The position numbers were made by a program, and so were the translations under genes. Shown piece after piece: positions 16,066-24,939 of a stretch of 64,000 bases of DNA. This DNA comes from Haloterrigena alkaliphila (GTDB taxonomy: Archaea > Halobacteriota > Halobacteria > Halobacteriales > Natrialbaceae): NCBI RefSeq assembly GCF_017352155.2, contig NZ_CP071462.1, positions 3,038,001-3,102,000 of the forward strand, read 5' to 3'. Numbering within the stretch: position 1 is the stretch's first letter; the number at the start of each line of letters is the position of its first letter. Below the pieces are notes generated by a model that searched no databases, was not told where the DNA came from, and saw only the letters and a list, made by a program, of their open reading frames with translations.

Positions 16066-17517
16066 ATGAGCACGGGGGTTACGATCTCGTCGATCTCTGA
16101 CTACGCGATCCTCGGCTGTGGGAGCGTCGGCTACGCCGTCGCGGAGGAACTCGTCGAACAGGGGAAGGACGTCCTCATCATCGACCGCGACGAGAGCCGC
16201 GTCGAGTCGCTCCGGGATCAGGACTTGGACGCCCGGACCGCCGACATCCGCGAACCCGAGGCCGCGGACCTCGTCGCCGACCGCGACGTCGTCCTCATCC
16301 TCGCCTCGGACGTCGAGTCGAACAAGCGCGCGGTCGAGCACATCCGCGAGATCGACGACACCCAGTTCGTCGTGGCCCGCGCGAGCGACCCCGTCTCCGG
16401 GGACGAACTCGAGGAACTGGGCGCCGATATCGTCATCAACCCCTCCTCGGTGATCGCCGAGTCCGCGCTCCGAGCGCTCGAGTCGGGCGAACTCGAGTAC
16501 AACGCGGGCAAACTCGCCCGACTCCTCGAGGAGACCCAGGAGCGGTTGGCGATCATCACGCAGGACAGCCCGGATCCGGACTCGATCGCCAGCGCGGCGG
16601 CGCTGCAGGCGATCGCCGAGCACCTCGGCATCGAGTCCGACATCATCTATCTGGGCGACGTCGGCCACCAGGAGAACCGCGCGTTCGTCAACCTGCTGGG
16701 GATCGATCTGGTCCAGTGGGACGAGATCGAGGACTACTCCGTCTACGACACCGTCACGTTGGTCGATCACGCGACGAGGGGGGAGATGGACCTGCCCGTC
16801 GACATCATCATCGACCATCACGAACCCGAGGAGGAGGTCGAACCCGAGTTCGTCGACATCCGGCCCAACATGTCCTCGACGTCGACGATCATGACCAAGT
16901 ACATCCAGGAGTTCGACATGAACGTCTCCGAGGAGGTCGCCACCGCCCTTCTCTACGGGATCCGCGCCGAGACCCTGGATTTCAAACGCGACACCACCCC
17001 CGCCGACCTCACCGCCGCGGCCTACCTCTACCCGTTCGCGAACCACGACACCTTGGAGCAGGTCGAGTCGCCGTCGATGTCCCCCGAGACCTTAGACGTC
17101 CTCGCGGAGGCCATCACCAACCGCGACGTCCAGGGGAGCCACCTCGTCTCCAACGCGGGCTTCGTCCGCGACCGCGAGGCACTCACGCAGGCCGCCAGCC
17201 ACCTGCTGAACCTCGAGGGCGTCACCACGACCGCCGTCTTCGGCATCGCCGACGAGACCATCTTCCTCGCCGGCCGCTCGAAGGACATCCGGATCAACAT
17301 CGGCAAGGTGCTCGAGGACGCCTACGGCGAGATGGGCGAGACGGCGGGCCACTCGACGCAGGCCAGCGCGGAGATCCCGCTGGGCATCTTCACCGGGATC
17401 GAAATCTCCGACGACACCCGCGACACCTTGCTCGATCTCACCGAGGAGGCGGTCAAGCGCACGCTGTTCGACGCGATGGGCGTCGAGGGCAGCAACGAAG
17501 GGTCGAACGGAAACTGA
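16066..17517 (+). CDS. TrkA-N / DHH-family phosphoesterase fusion
   Basis: The product (483 aa) joins an N-terminal Rossmann nucleotide-binding domain (residues 8-135, AILGCGSVGYAVAEELVEQG, RCK/TrkA-N type) to a DHH-DHHA1 phosphoesterase (residues 165-470). The phosphoesterase motifs are TQDSPDPDSIASAAAL, TLVDHAT and IIIDHHEPEEE, with the glycine-poor DHHA1 region at the end. Proteins of this layout occur throughout haloarchaea and may hydrolyse cyclic dinucleotides or nano-RNA; the true substrate is unknown. The ATG at 16066 is preferred; eight further codons upstream are open but lack similarity. A PRC-barrel gene converges from the other side. Confidence 0.88.
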   Translation: MSTGVTISSISDYAILGCGSVGYAVAEELVEQGKDVLIIDRDESRVESLRDQDLDARTADIREPEAADLVADRDVVLILASDVESNKRAVEHIREIDDTQFVVARASDPVSGDELEELGADIVINPSSVIAESALRALESGELEYNAGKLARLLEETQERLAIITQDSPDPDSIASAAALQAIAEHLGIESDIIYLGDVGHQENRAFVNLLGIDLVQWDEIEDYSVYDTVTLVDHATRGEMDLPVDIIIDHHEPEEEVEPEFVDIRPNMSSTSTIMTKYIQEFDMNVSEEVATALLYGIRAETLDFKRDTTPADLTAAAYLYPFANHDTLEQVESPSMSPETLDVLAEAITNRDVQGSHLVSNAGFVRDREALTQAASHLLNLEGVTTTAVFGIADETIFLAGRSKDIRINIGKVLEDAYGEMGETAGHSTQASAEIPLGIFTGIEISDDTRDTLLDLTEEAVKRTLFDAMGVEGSNEGSNGN

Positions 17518-17649
17518 ACCCGTCGCGTCGCTCCGGGCGTATTCTGGACGGAAAGAGTCTGAGAGTGAGAGTACGGAACTGCAGTTGCGAGCCACTCGAC
17601 GAGTAACCGCCGGCCGAGAACCGCAGCGACGGACTCGGAGACTCGAGAG

Positions 17650-17943
17650 TTACGCGACGAGCTGTTCTTCTTCCTCGTCGGGCTGGCGGACCCGCTCAAC
17701 GACGTCGTTGATCAGGATTACGTCGCCGACCGCGCGGACCCAGCGGTAGGGAACGATGACGCCCTGCCCGCTGCGGGCGGCGTCGGCGAGCAGTTCGGTG
17801 TTCAGGTCGCCGAGTGCGAGTCCGGTGACGGCCTGGCCGTCGACGTCCAGTCGCAGGTCTTCGACTTCGCCGACGAAGACGCCGTTGTTCGAGTAGACCT
17901 CACGTCCGACGAGGGAGGTAATTTCTTGCGGAGTGTCGTCCAT
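17650..17943 (-). CDS. PRC-barrel protein, CdpB-like
   Basis: The product (97 aa) is almost entirely one PRC-barrel domain: ITSLVGREVYSNNGVFVGEV, then DLRLDVDGQAVTGLAL, GVIVPYRWVRAVGDVILI and a short acidic tail. Stand-alone PRC barrels of this size in haloarchaea include CdpB1 and CdpB2, which join CdpA, SepF and FtsZ at the division site. The fit to that group is by length and domain only, so assignment to CdpB1 or CdpB2 is inference; an RNA-processing (RimM-like) role is the alternative. The ATG at 17943 gives MDDTPQEITSL. Confidence 0.82.
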   Translation of the reverse strand: MDDTPQEITSLVGREVYSNNGVFVGEVEDLRLDVDGQAVTGLALGDLNTELLADAARSGQGVIVPYRWVRAVGDVILINDVVERVRQPDEEEEQLVA

Positions 17944-18105
17944 GTCCGACCTCATGTGCGGTGGACTCTTAACTTTTGGTCAGACGTCACAGTCGGCGGG
18001 AGTGATACCAGTGGAACCGGTACCCGGCCCCACCGTTCGCGGGCGCCGGCGACCTGACAGCAGCGGGCCCGACACCAGTCCGCAGATCCGAAACGACCCC
18101 GTCGC

Positions 18106-19302
18106 TCACCCGCTCGAGCCCAGAATCGAATCGACGGCGGCGTGATCGGTCAGCAGTTCCGCCATGCGCTCGACCGTCTCGGCGTCGCGCGTTCGGCCGC
18201 TCCGGACGATGTCCTCGGCGCGTTCGACGGTCGTCAGCGTGTCCGTCTGCACCGAGAGGATCGGCATCCCCCGCTTCGCCGCCTGTCCGGTGACCGCCCC
18301 CGACGGTCGGTGGCCGCCGGTCAGGATGAGACAGCGCACGCCGGGCGCCTCGAGCGCGGCGGTGTGGATCTCGGCGCGGTCGCCGCCGGTGATCACGGCG
18401 GCGTCTTTCGTCCGCCGGAAGTGCCGCAGGGCGCTGTCGGCGCCCATCGCGCCGACGGAGAACCGCTCGACGTACTCGTCGGCGCCGTCCTCGACGAGCA
18501 TCGACGCGCCGAGTTCGTCGGCGAGTTCGCGAACCGTCACGCCCGAGAGCGTCCGCTCGCTGGGGAGCACGCCGAAGACCGGGATCCCCCGTCCTTCGAG
18601 GAACGGAACGACGTCGGTCTCGAGGGGATCGTAGGCCGCGTCGGCGACGTCGTTGAAAACGACGCCGGCGAGGCGGTCGCCGAACGCGTCGGCCGCGGCG
18701 AGCACCGCGTCGACGTCGGCCGGGATCTCGTAGGGGGCGACGAGGACGACGCGCGCGTCGAACAGGTCGGCGACGTCGACGTCGGTCAGGTCGACGATGC
18801 CGCCGACGTCGTAGCGGCCGCCGCCCTCGACGAACAGGCGGTCGCGGCCCTCGGCGAGCGTCTCGGCGGCCTCGACCACCCGCTCGCGCACCTCCGCGGG
18901 GTCCTCGCGGCCGCGGATCGCCTGTTCGACGAACGTCGGCGAGTAGACCACCGGCTCGAGGTCGTGCATCTCGGCCTCGAGGTCGAGCAGTTCGCGGGCC
19001 AGCAGCGGGTCCTCGTCGAGGGTCTTCCCGACGTTGCTCTGCAGGCGGGTCCCTTTCGGTTTCATGTAGCCGACTCTGTCGCCCTCTTCGGCCGCGAGGC
19101 TGGCCAGCGCCATCGCGATCGCCGTCTTGCCGGTGCTCTCCTCGAGGGAACTGACGAGAACGACGTCGGCGTCGATCTCAGCGGTGGTGGTTCCGTCGGT
19201 TGGTTGGTCGTCAGTCGGCCGGTCGTCAGTCGACTGGCTGTCGACCGGCTGGCTGTCTGCGTCGGTGTCGGTATCGGTGTCCGTGGGATCAGTGTCGCTC
19301 AT
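18106..19302 (-). CDS. Phosphotransacetylase-like N-domain (P-loop) plus DRTGG protein
   Basis: The product (398 aa) opens with a Thr/Asp-rich low-complexity leader (residues 1-45, repeated DTDTD, QSTDD and QPTD units). A BioD/CobQ-like P-loop domain follows (VLVSSLEESTGKTAIAMALA, Walker A variant S-x4-S-T-G-K-T; VEGGGRYDVGGIVDL), then a DRTGG domain (about residues 255-360), resembling the non-catalytic N-terminal half of long Pta enzymes. The catalytic phosphotransacetylase domain is missing, so a regulatory or ligand-sensing role in acetyl-CoA/acetate metabolism is the inference. Its start overlaps the stop of the ADP-forming acetate-CoA ligase gene by 4 bp, so the two are coupled. Confidence 0.85.
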   Translation of the reverse strand: MSDTDPTDTDTDTDADSQPVDSQSTDDRPTDDQPTDGTTTAEIDADVVLVSSLEESTGKTAIAMALASLAAEEGDRVGYMKPKGTRLQSNVGKTLDEDPLLARELLDLEAEMHDLEPVVYSPTFVEQAIRGREDPAEVRERVVEAAETLAEGRDRLFVEGGGRYDVGGIVDLTDVDVADLFDARVVLVAPYEIPADVDAVLAAADAFGDRLAGVVFNDVADAAYDPLETDVVPFLEGRGIPVFGVLPSERTLSGVTVRELADELGASMLVEDGADEYVERFSVGAMGADSALRHFRRTKDAAVITGGDRAEIHTAALEAPGVRCLILTGGHRPSGAVTGQAAKRGMPILSVQTDTLTTVERAEDIVRSGRTRDAETVERMAELLTDHAAVDSILGSSG

Positions 19303-21422
19303 AGTTCCTCCGTGTCGTCCGTCGGCTCGAGTGCGTCCGTATCGACGGTGAGCCTGAGGTCGATCGCCTGTACGCCGTCGGGGCCGGCCACGAGCGGGTT
19401 GACGTCGAGTTCGAGAATCGCCGGGAACTCCGTCACGAGCTGGGAGAGCCGCTGGATCGTCTCGACGACGCCCTCGACGTCAGCCGGCTCGCGCCCGCGG
19501 GCGCCGCGCAACAGCGGCGCCGCCTGGATCTCGTCGACCATCTCGCGGGCCTCTCCCTCGCCGATCGGGGCGACGCGGACCGACGTGTCCTCAAGAATTT
19601 CGACGAAGATGCCGCCGAGGCCGAACAGGAGCAGCGGGCCGAACTGCGGATCGCGGTTCATCCCGACGATCGTCTCGGTTGCGCGCTCGAGGTCGAGCAG
19701 TTCCTGGACCTGCACGCCGAGGATCGTCGCGTCCGGCTGGTAGTTGCGCGCGCGAGCGACGAGGTCCTCGTAGGCGTCGTAGACCTCCTCGTCGGGGACG
19801 CCGACCTTGACGCCGCCGATGTCCGATTTATGCGAGATGTCGGGGCTGACGATCTTCATCACGACGTCACCCGCGATCGATTCGGCGACCTCTCGTGCTC
19901 GGCCCGGATCGTCGACGATCTCGCCCTGCGGCGTCGGGATTCCGTAGGCATCGAGCAGGTCCATGGACTCGACGCCGAGCCGGTTGTCGTCGCTGCGGTC
20001 TGCCCGGGCCAGGATCTCGCGGGCGCGCTCGCGGTCGACGTCGAACCGCTCGGGTTCGTCGATCGTGCGCTCGCGGATGTCGCGGAACCGCGCCAGCGCG
20101 TCCAGTCCCGAAACCGCTCTGGAGGGATCGAAGTAGTTCGGAATCCCCGACTCGCGCAGCGTCTCCTCGGCGTCGCGGGCCCGCTTGCCGCCCATGAGAC
20201 AGGTGACGACCGGGGTGTCGTGGGCCTCGAGTTCGTCGATCACCCGCTCGGCCAGTTCGTCGTAGGAGAGGACGGCCGTCGGCGCCGCGACGACGACCGC
20301 GCTGCCCACGTTGGGGTCCTCGAGCGCGATCTCGAGGGCCTCGCCGAATCGATCCACGTCCGCGTCGCCGATCGCGTCGATCGGGTTGTAGACGTTGGCC
20401 TCGTCGGGCATCGCTTCAGCGAGTCGGGCGATCGTCTCGTCGGTAAAATTCGCCATCTCGAGGGTCGAATCGCCGACGGCGTCGGTCGTCAGCACGCCGG
20501 GGCCACCGGCGTTGGTCACGACGGCGACGCCGTCCGATTCCGGCTCCGGCAGGCCGGCGAGGGCCCGCGCGTAGTCGAACAGTTCCTGCACCGAGCGAGC
20601 GCGGAGAACGCCGGCCTGCTCGAGGCCCGCCTCGTAGGCGCGCTCGCTGCCGGCGATGGCGCCGGTGTGCGAGGAGGCCGCCTGCGCGCCCGCGTCGGTC
20701 CGCCCGGACTTGACGAGGACGATCGGCGTGTCGTCGGTCACCTCGCGGGCGGCCTCGAGGAAGCCCTGGCCGTCGGCGACGTCCTCGAGATAGCCGATGA
20801 CGACGTCGGTGTTCGGATCGTCGCCCCACTCGCGGACGAAGTCGGTCTCGTCGAGGACGGTCTTGTTCCCCAGCGAGACGACGTCCTGAAAGCCGATCCC
20901 CTGCTCGTTGGCCCAGTCGAGGACGGCCGTGATGAACGCGCCCGACTGGCTCATGAAGGAGATCGAGCCCTCGAGTGCGTTCTCGGGGCCGAACGTGGCG
21001 TTCATGCCCGTCGGCGTGGACATGACCCCGAGGCTGTTCGGGCCGACGACGTTGAGGTCGTACTCGTCGGCGACCTCGCGCAACTGCCGCTCGCGCTCGG
21101 CGCCCTCGCCGCCGGTCTCGGAGAAGCCGGCGGTGATGACGACGACGTCTCGCGTCCCGGCCTCGCCGAGTTCGCGCAGCGAGTCGATGACGATATCGGG
21201 CGGTACGACGAGCACCGCCAGATCGATCGGCGGCGCACTCGACACGTCGGGATAGCACTCGAGCCCGAGCACCTCGTCGCGGCCGGGGTTGATCGGCACG
21301 ACCTCGCCGTCGAACCCGTCCAGGAGGTTCTCCGTGATCGCGCGGCCGACGGCGCCCTCGCGGTCGGTCGCCCCGACCACGGCGACGGTCTCGGGATCGA
21401 AGAGTTCGGCTAACCGTCCCAT
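19299..21422 (-). CDS. acd: Acetate--CoA ligase (ADP-forming), fused alpha-beta
   Basis: The enzyme (707 aa) converts acetyl-CoA, ADP and phosphate to acetate, CoA and ATP, the archaeal route for energy gain from sugar or amino-acid overflow. The N-terminal CoA-binding domain (AVVGATDREGAVGRAI, about residue 14) and succinyl-CoA-ligase-like domains carry the phosphorylatable His in QAASSHTGAIAGSE (about 242). The C-terminal ATP-grasp part (from about 470) has the second conserved His in DISHKSDIGGVKVGV. Alpha and beta subunits are fused as in other haloarchaea. It is the first gene of a two-gene operon with the Pta-N/DRTGG protein. Confidence 0.94.
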   Translation of the reverse strand: MGRLAELFDPETVAVVGATDREGAVGRAITENLLDGFDGEVVPINPGRDEVLGLECYPDVSSAPPIDLAVLVVPPDIVIDSLRELGEAGTRDVVVITAGFSETGGEGAERERQLREVADEYDLNVVGPNSLGVMSTPTGMNATFGPENALEGSISFMSQSGAFITAVLDWANEQGIGFQDVVSLGNKTVLDETDFVREWGDDPNTDVVIGYLEDVADGQGFLEAAREVTDDTPIVLVKSGRTDAGAQAASSHTGAIAGSERAYEAGLEQAGVLRARSVQELFDYARALAGLPEPESDGVAVVTNAGGPGVLTTDAVGDSTLEMANFTDETIARLAEAMPDEANVYNPIDAIGDADVDRFGEALEIALEDPNVGSAVVVAAPTAVLSYDELAERVIDELEAHDTPVVTCLMGGKRARDAEETLRESGIPNYFDPSRAVSGLDALARFRDIRERTIDEPERFDVDRERAREILARADRSDDNRLGVESMDLLDAYGIPTPQGEIVDDPGRAREVAESIAGDVVMKIVSPDISHKSDIGGVKVGVPDEEVYDAYEDLVARARNYQPDATILGVQVQELLDLERATETIVGMNRDPQFGPLLLFGLGGIFVEILEDTSVRVAPIGEGEAREMVDEIQAAPLLRGARGREPADVEGVVETIQRLSQLVTEFPAILELDVNPLVAGPDGVQAIDLRLTVDTDALEPTDDTEEL

Positions 21423-21509
21423 CGCTCGAGGGTTTGCCGAGGGGCGTGTTAAGGGTGTGGCATGTTCCCGCTGCGTGGCGAGTCCGATCGGCCAGCGGCG
21501 GGACTACAG

Positions 21510-22523
21510 TCAGTGCGTCGAAATCGCCGCCGTCGACCGACTCGAGGCGAGGATCGCGAGCAGGTAACAGGCGATCGCCACGACGACGATCGAGCCGCCG
21601 GTGGGAAGCCCGCCGGAGATCGACAGCGCGAAGCCGCCGAGGATCGAGAGCTGGCCGAAGAGGATCGAGCAGAACAGCGTCTCGCGGAAGCTGTGGGCGA
21701 TCTGGGTGGCGGCCGCGACCGGGACGACGAGCATCGCGGCGACGAGGATGACGCCGAGGATCTGCATCGCACCGACGACGACGACGGCCGTCATGACGAT
21801 CAACAGGGTGTTGTACCAGGTGACGTTGAGCCGCGCGACGCGGGCGGCCTGCTCGTCGAACGTGATGAACAGGAGCTGTTTGTACGTCGCGACGACGACG
21901 GCGACGACGAGGACGCTGAGCACGGCCACCAGCCGCGCGCCGCCGGGGGTGACCACGGAGATGCTCCCGAAGAGGTAGTCCTCGACGTTGATCCCGGTCA
22001 TGCCGCGGCCGTAGCTGATGATGAGCGTCCCGACGGCGAAGCTGCCGGTCAGCATGATCGCGATCGGCACGTCGCCGTAGGTGTCCGTGTGTTCGGCGAG
22101 CCACTGGACGCCCAGCGCGCCGCAGATGCCGACGACCAGCGCCGCGAGCAGCAGCGAGACGCCCAGATCCGTCGTGGCGCTGAACAGCAGGCCGATCGCG
22201 ACGCCGGCGAACGCGGTGTGGGCCAGCGTCTCGCCGATCAGCGCCATCTCGCGGTGGACGAGGTAGGTCCCGACCAGCGGCGCGACGATCCCGATCAGGA
22301 CCCCCGTCGCGAGCGAGCGCCACATGAACGGATGTCTGAAGACGTTCGTCCCGAAGACGCGGTCCGCGATTCGACCGGCGATACGGAACTGCTCGTACAG
22401 CGCGCCCGCGACGGGATACGCCTGCAGGTAGTCGAGGGCGAGAAACGCGATCATCACGACCGCGAGCAGTCCCGTCGCGGTGATGCCCCCGAGTTCCAGG
22501 CGGCGTCTCGTCTCGCGGTGCAT
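21510..22523 (-). CDS. znuB: Zinc/manganese-type ABC transporter permease
   Basis: The product (337 aa) is an integral membrane permease of the ABC-3 (ZnuB/TroC) family with eight or nine predicted helices. Recognisable segments are LVGTYLVHREMALIGETLAH (about residues 84-103, the family signature with Glu/His), LLAALVVGICGALGVQWLAE and GVILVAAMLVVPVAAATQIA. The start overlaps the stop of the ATPase gene by one base. With the binding protein and ATPase it forms a complete metal importer; the metal is likely zinc given the His-rich partner, though manganese cannot be ruled out. Confidence 0.9.
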   Translation of the reverse strand: MHRETRRRLELGGITATGLLAVVMIAFLALDYLQAYPVAGALYEQFRIAGRIADRVFGTNVFRHPFMWRSLATGVLIGIVAPLVGTYLVHREMALIGETLAHTAFAGVAIGLLFSATTDLGVSLLLAALVVGICGALGVQWLAEHTDTYGDVPIAIMLTGSFAVGTLIISYGRGMTGINVEDYLFGSISVVTPGGARLVAVLSVLVVAVVVATYKQLLFITFDEQAARVARLNVTWYNTLLIVMTAVVVVGAMQILGVILVAAMLVVPVAAATQIAHSFRETLFCSILFGQLSILGGFALSISGGLPTGGSIVVVAIACYLLAILASSRSTAAISTH

Positions 22524-23260
22524 CAGTGGTGGTGGTGGACGACCTGTCCCGTCGCCCCGTAGGCCTCGGTGAGCGCGTCGCTCTCGACGAACGACTCCGT
22601 GTCACCGTGGTGGTACAGTTCCGTGTTGATACAGGCGATCCGGTTCGCGCGATCCGTGACGACGCCGATGTCGTGCTCGATCAGGATGATCGTGATCTCG
22701 TCGTCGTTGAGCGACTCGAGCAACTGGTAGAAGGCGTCTCGCGATTCGGCGTCGACGCCGACGGTCGGTTCGTCGAGCGCGAGCAGGTCGGCCTCGGAGG
22801 CCAGCGCCCGCGCGATGTAGGCGCGCTGTCGCTGGCCGCCCGAGAGCTGGTTGACCTGCCGATCGGCCAGTTCGTCGATGCCGACCGTCTCGAGGGCGTC
22901 GGCGACGATCTCGCGGTCGTCCTCGCGGATCCGCCCGTGGCCGACGTGGGCGAATCGACCCATGGTCACGGCCTCGCGGACGGTGACCGGCATCGTCCCC
23001 CCGCGGCTGGTCGCCTGCTGGGAGACGTAGCCGATCCGCTCGCCGTCGTCGAAGGCGTCGACCGGTTCGTCGAAGAGTTCGATCCGGCCGCTGTCGGGCT
23101 CGAGCAGGCCGAGCATGAGGTGTAGCAGCGTCGTCTTGCCCGAGCCGTTGGGACCGATCAGCCCCAGAAAGTCGCCCTCCTCGACGGTCAGCGAGACGTC
23201 GCGGACCGCGGGTTGGTCGTCGTAGGCGAAAGTCACGTGGTCGAGATCGACGACGGTCAC
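22523..23260 (-). CDS. znuC: Zinc/manganese-type ABC transporter ATP-binding protein
   Basis: The product (245 aa) is a cytoplasmic ABC ATPase with Walker A IGPNGSGKTTLLH (about residue 34), Q-loop at GYVSQQ, signature NQLSGGQRQRAYIARAL (about 138), Walker B LLALDEPTVGVD and the switch His in LIEHDIG. It ends in four consecutive His residues (VVHHHH), an unusual C-terminus that could bind the transported metal. The start is the GTG at 23260, which overlaps the upstream stop (GTGA); the longer frame would run into that gene. Confidence 0.92.
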   Translation of the reverse strand: MTVVDLDHVTFAYDDQPAVRDVSLTVEEGDFLGLIGPNGSGKTTLLHLMLGLLEPDSGRIELFDEPVDAFDDGERIGYVSQQATSRGGTMPVTVREAVTMGRFAHVGHGRIREDDREIVADALETVGIDELADRQVNQLSGGQRQRAYIARALASEADLLALDEPTVGVDAESRDAFYQLLESLNDDEITIILIEHDIGVVTDRANRIACINTELYHHGDTESFVESDALTEAYGATGQVVHHHH

Positions 23261-24342
23261 TGTGCGTCTAGTGCATTTCTGAACGCGGGGATGTTTATTG
23301 CTTCCATTTGCTCCCGGTAGCCCCAGTCCTTCTCCGCCCACGAGGCGAGGGTGCCCGACGCGGTCGCGAGGGGCATCGCGTTCGTCGCGTCGCTTCCGTC
23401 GAGGATCGTCGCGACCTCGTCCGGGTACTCCCCTCCGGGGGCGTCGAAGGCGTCGTAGAGGATCGTATCGATCCCCTCGTCGTCGATGTACGTGATCGTC
23501 TCCGAGATGGCGTTCTGGCTCATGCCCTCGTTGGGTGAGACGCCGACCGGCGTGTGGAGTTCGAACCCGTAGCGCTCCTCGAGGTAGGTGAAGGAGTCGT
23601 GGCTGACGAGGACGGCGGTGTCGCGGTCGGCCTCGTCGACCAGTTGCTCGAACTGGGCGTCGATTTCCTCGAGGACGCCCGCGTACTCGTCGGCGCGGTC
23701 CCGGAACGTCGACTCCTCGTCGGGATGGGCCTCGGCGAGTCCGTCGACGATATTCGCGACGATGTCCTGGGCGAGGACGGGATCGAGCCAGGCGTGGGGG
23801 TCGACCCCGGTGCGGTCGTGATCGTGGCCCTGTTCGTCCTCGTGGTTGTGGTCCTCCTGACCGTCCTCGTGATCGTGATCGCCGCCCTCGTCGCCGTGAT
23901 CATGACCACCGCTCTCGTCCTCGCCCCCGTGGTCGTGACCGCCGCCCTCGTGATCCCACTCGAGCAACTGATCGTCGAGGCCCGCGAAGCCGTCGACGAC
24001 GACCACGTCGTTGTAATCCGCCTCGAGGGTCGTCGCGATGTCCTGTGCCCAGCCGAACTCGGGCGTGTCGAGGTAGACGAAGAGGCCGGCGTCGGCGACG
24101 TCGCGAGTGAGGTCGCCGCGGGGGTTCCAGCCGTGGCCGGATTCCCCCGTGCCCACCGGGTTTTCGACGTCGATGACGTCGCCGCTGATCTGGTCCGCCC
24201 AGTCGTACAGAGCGAAGAGCGCGGCGTACCCCGAGTCGTACTCGCGCTCGGCGAGGCCGACGTCGTCGAGGCAGCCGGCGAAGGTCGTCGCCGCGAGGAG
24301 GCCCGCCCCGCTTCCCAGCAGGGACCGTCGTGTCCGGTTCAT
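23257..24342 (-). CDS. znuA: Zinc-type ABC transporter substrate-binding lipoprotein
   Basis: The product (361 aa) is a cluster A-I metal-binding receptor. The N-terminus MNRTRRSLLGSGAGLL followed by FAGCLDD is a Tat signal with a lipobox, so the protein is exported folded and lipid-anchored. A His/Asp/Glu-rich loop (about residues 130-180, many HDH and DHDH groups) is typical of ZnuA and probably gathers Zn(II). Metal ligands of the fold include TGVDPHAWLDPV and VLVSHDSFTYLEERYGF. It heads the znuACB operon. The promoter region has an inverted GAGTTGTTAT / GTTAATAACTC pair, a possible metal-regulator site. Confidence 0.92.
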   Translation of the reverse strand: MNRTRRSLLGSGAGLLAATTFAGCLDDVGLAEREYDSGYAALFALYDWADQISGDVIDVENPVGTGESGHGWNPRGDLTRDVADAGLFVYLDTPEFGWAQDIATTLEADYNDVVVVDGFAGLDDQLLEWDHEGGGHDHGGEDESGGHDHGDEGGDHDHEDGQEDHNHEDEQGHDHDRTGVDPHAWLDPVLAQDIVANIVDGLAEAHPDEESTFRDRADEYAGVLEEIDAQFEQLVDEADRDTAVLVSHDSFTYLEERYGFELHTPVGVSPNEGMSQNAISETITYIDDEGIDTILYDAFDAPGGEYPDEVATILDGSDATNAMPLATASGTLASWAEKDWGYREQMEAINIPAFRNALDAQ

Positions 24343-24370
24343 ATCCGAACGTACGCCCACTCGGATAAAA

Positions 24371-24404
24371 GAGTTGTTATCTGACTCCACCTAGTTAATA
24401 ACTC
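24371..24404. promoter_or_regulatory. Inverted repeat upstream of the zinc-transporter operon
   Basis: GAGTTGTTAT at 24371-24380 faces GTTAATAACTC at 24394-24404 (imperfect inversion of GAGTTATTAAC). It lies 29-62 bp upstream of the znuA start codon in the only AT-rich part of the intergenic region. It could hold the TATA element and a repressor site; which regulator binds is unknown. Confidence 0.45.
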
Positions 24405-24483
24405 GTGGCAGCTATAGGGCGGGTCGCTAGTAACTCCGGCCGAACTGAGCCCCGTGGCGGCCCCAAGCGACGTGCGAAGCGGC

Positions 24484-24939
24484 TCACTCGGCGACGGCCG
24501 CCGGCTCACCGTCGGCGTACCGTCGCAGTTCGTCCGGGTCGATCGGGAAGACCGCTTCCGGGGTTCCCGCGGCCGCCCAGACGGTCCCGAACTCGAGGAG
24601 CGTCTCGTCGACGATGACCGGGACGGGCCGGTCGTGACAGAACGGTGGGACGCCACCGATCGACCAGCCGAGTTCGTCCGTGATCCGGCCCGCGTCGGCC
24701 ATCGACACGGCGTCGGCCGGCGCCTCGAAGGCCCGTCCGAGCGCGCCCTCGTCGACCCGATTGGCGCCGCTGGTTACCGAGACGGCGAGCGAGCCGTCGA
24801 CGTCGAAGACGAGCGAACTGGCGATCTGTGCGACGTCGCAGCCGACCGCGTCGGCCGCGTCCGCCGCCGTCTTCGTTCCCTCCGGGAACTCCTCGACGGC
24901 GGGATCGAATCCGTACGCCTCACGGTTCGCTCCGCTCAC
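24484..24939 (-). CDS. YbaK/EbsC-type aminoacyl-tRNA deacylase, 5' end disrupted
   Basis: Proteins of this family hydrolyse mischarged tRNAs (for example Cys- or Ala-tRNA-Pro). The body (residues 8-151 from the GTG at 24939) is intact: AYGFDPAVEEFPEGTKTAAD, VAQIASSLVFDVDGSLAV, VTSGANRVDEGAL and the signature GWSIGGVPPFCHDRPVPVIV. The normal N-terminus (MHPRATAFAERARE) is found 133 bp upstream, starting at 25093, but is separated from the body by an inserted repeat that brings an immediate in-frame TAG and a frameshift. Translation could restart at the GTG at 24939 inside the insert, losing the first helix. It may be a pseudogene or a shortened working gene. Confidence 0.8.
   Translation of the reverse strand: MSGANREAYGFDPAVEEFPEGTKTAADAADAVGCDVAQIASSLVFDVDGSLAVSVTSGANRVDEGALGRAFEAPADAVSMADAGRITDELGWSIGGVPPFCHDRPVPVIVDETLLEFGTVWAAAGTPEAVFPIDPDELRRYADGEPAAVAE

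Noticed and set aside
20416-22605. Minus-strand frame of over 700 codons across the ligase and permease genes
   Set aside because: Composed of Arg/Gly/Pro-rich peptide with no homology and overlaps two clearly real genes in the correct frame.
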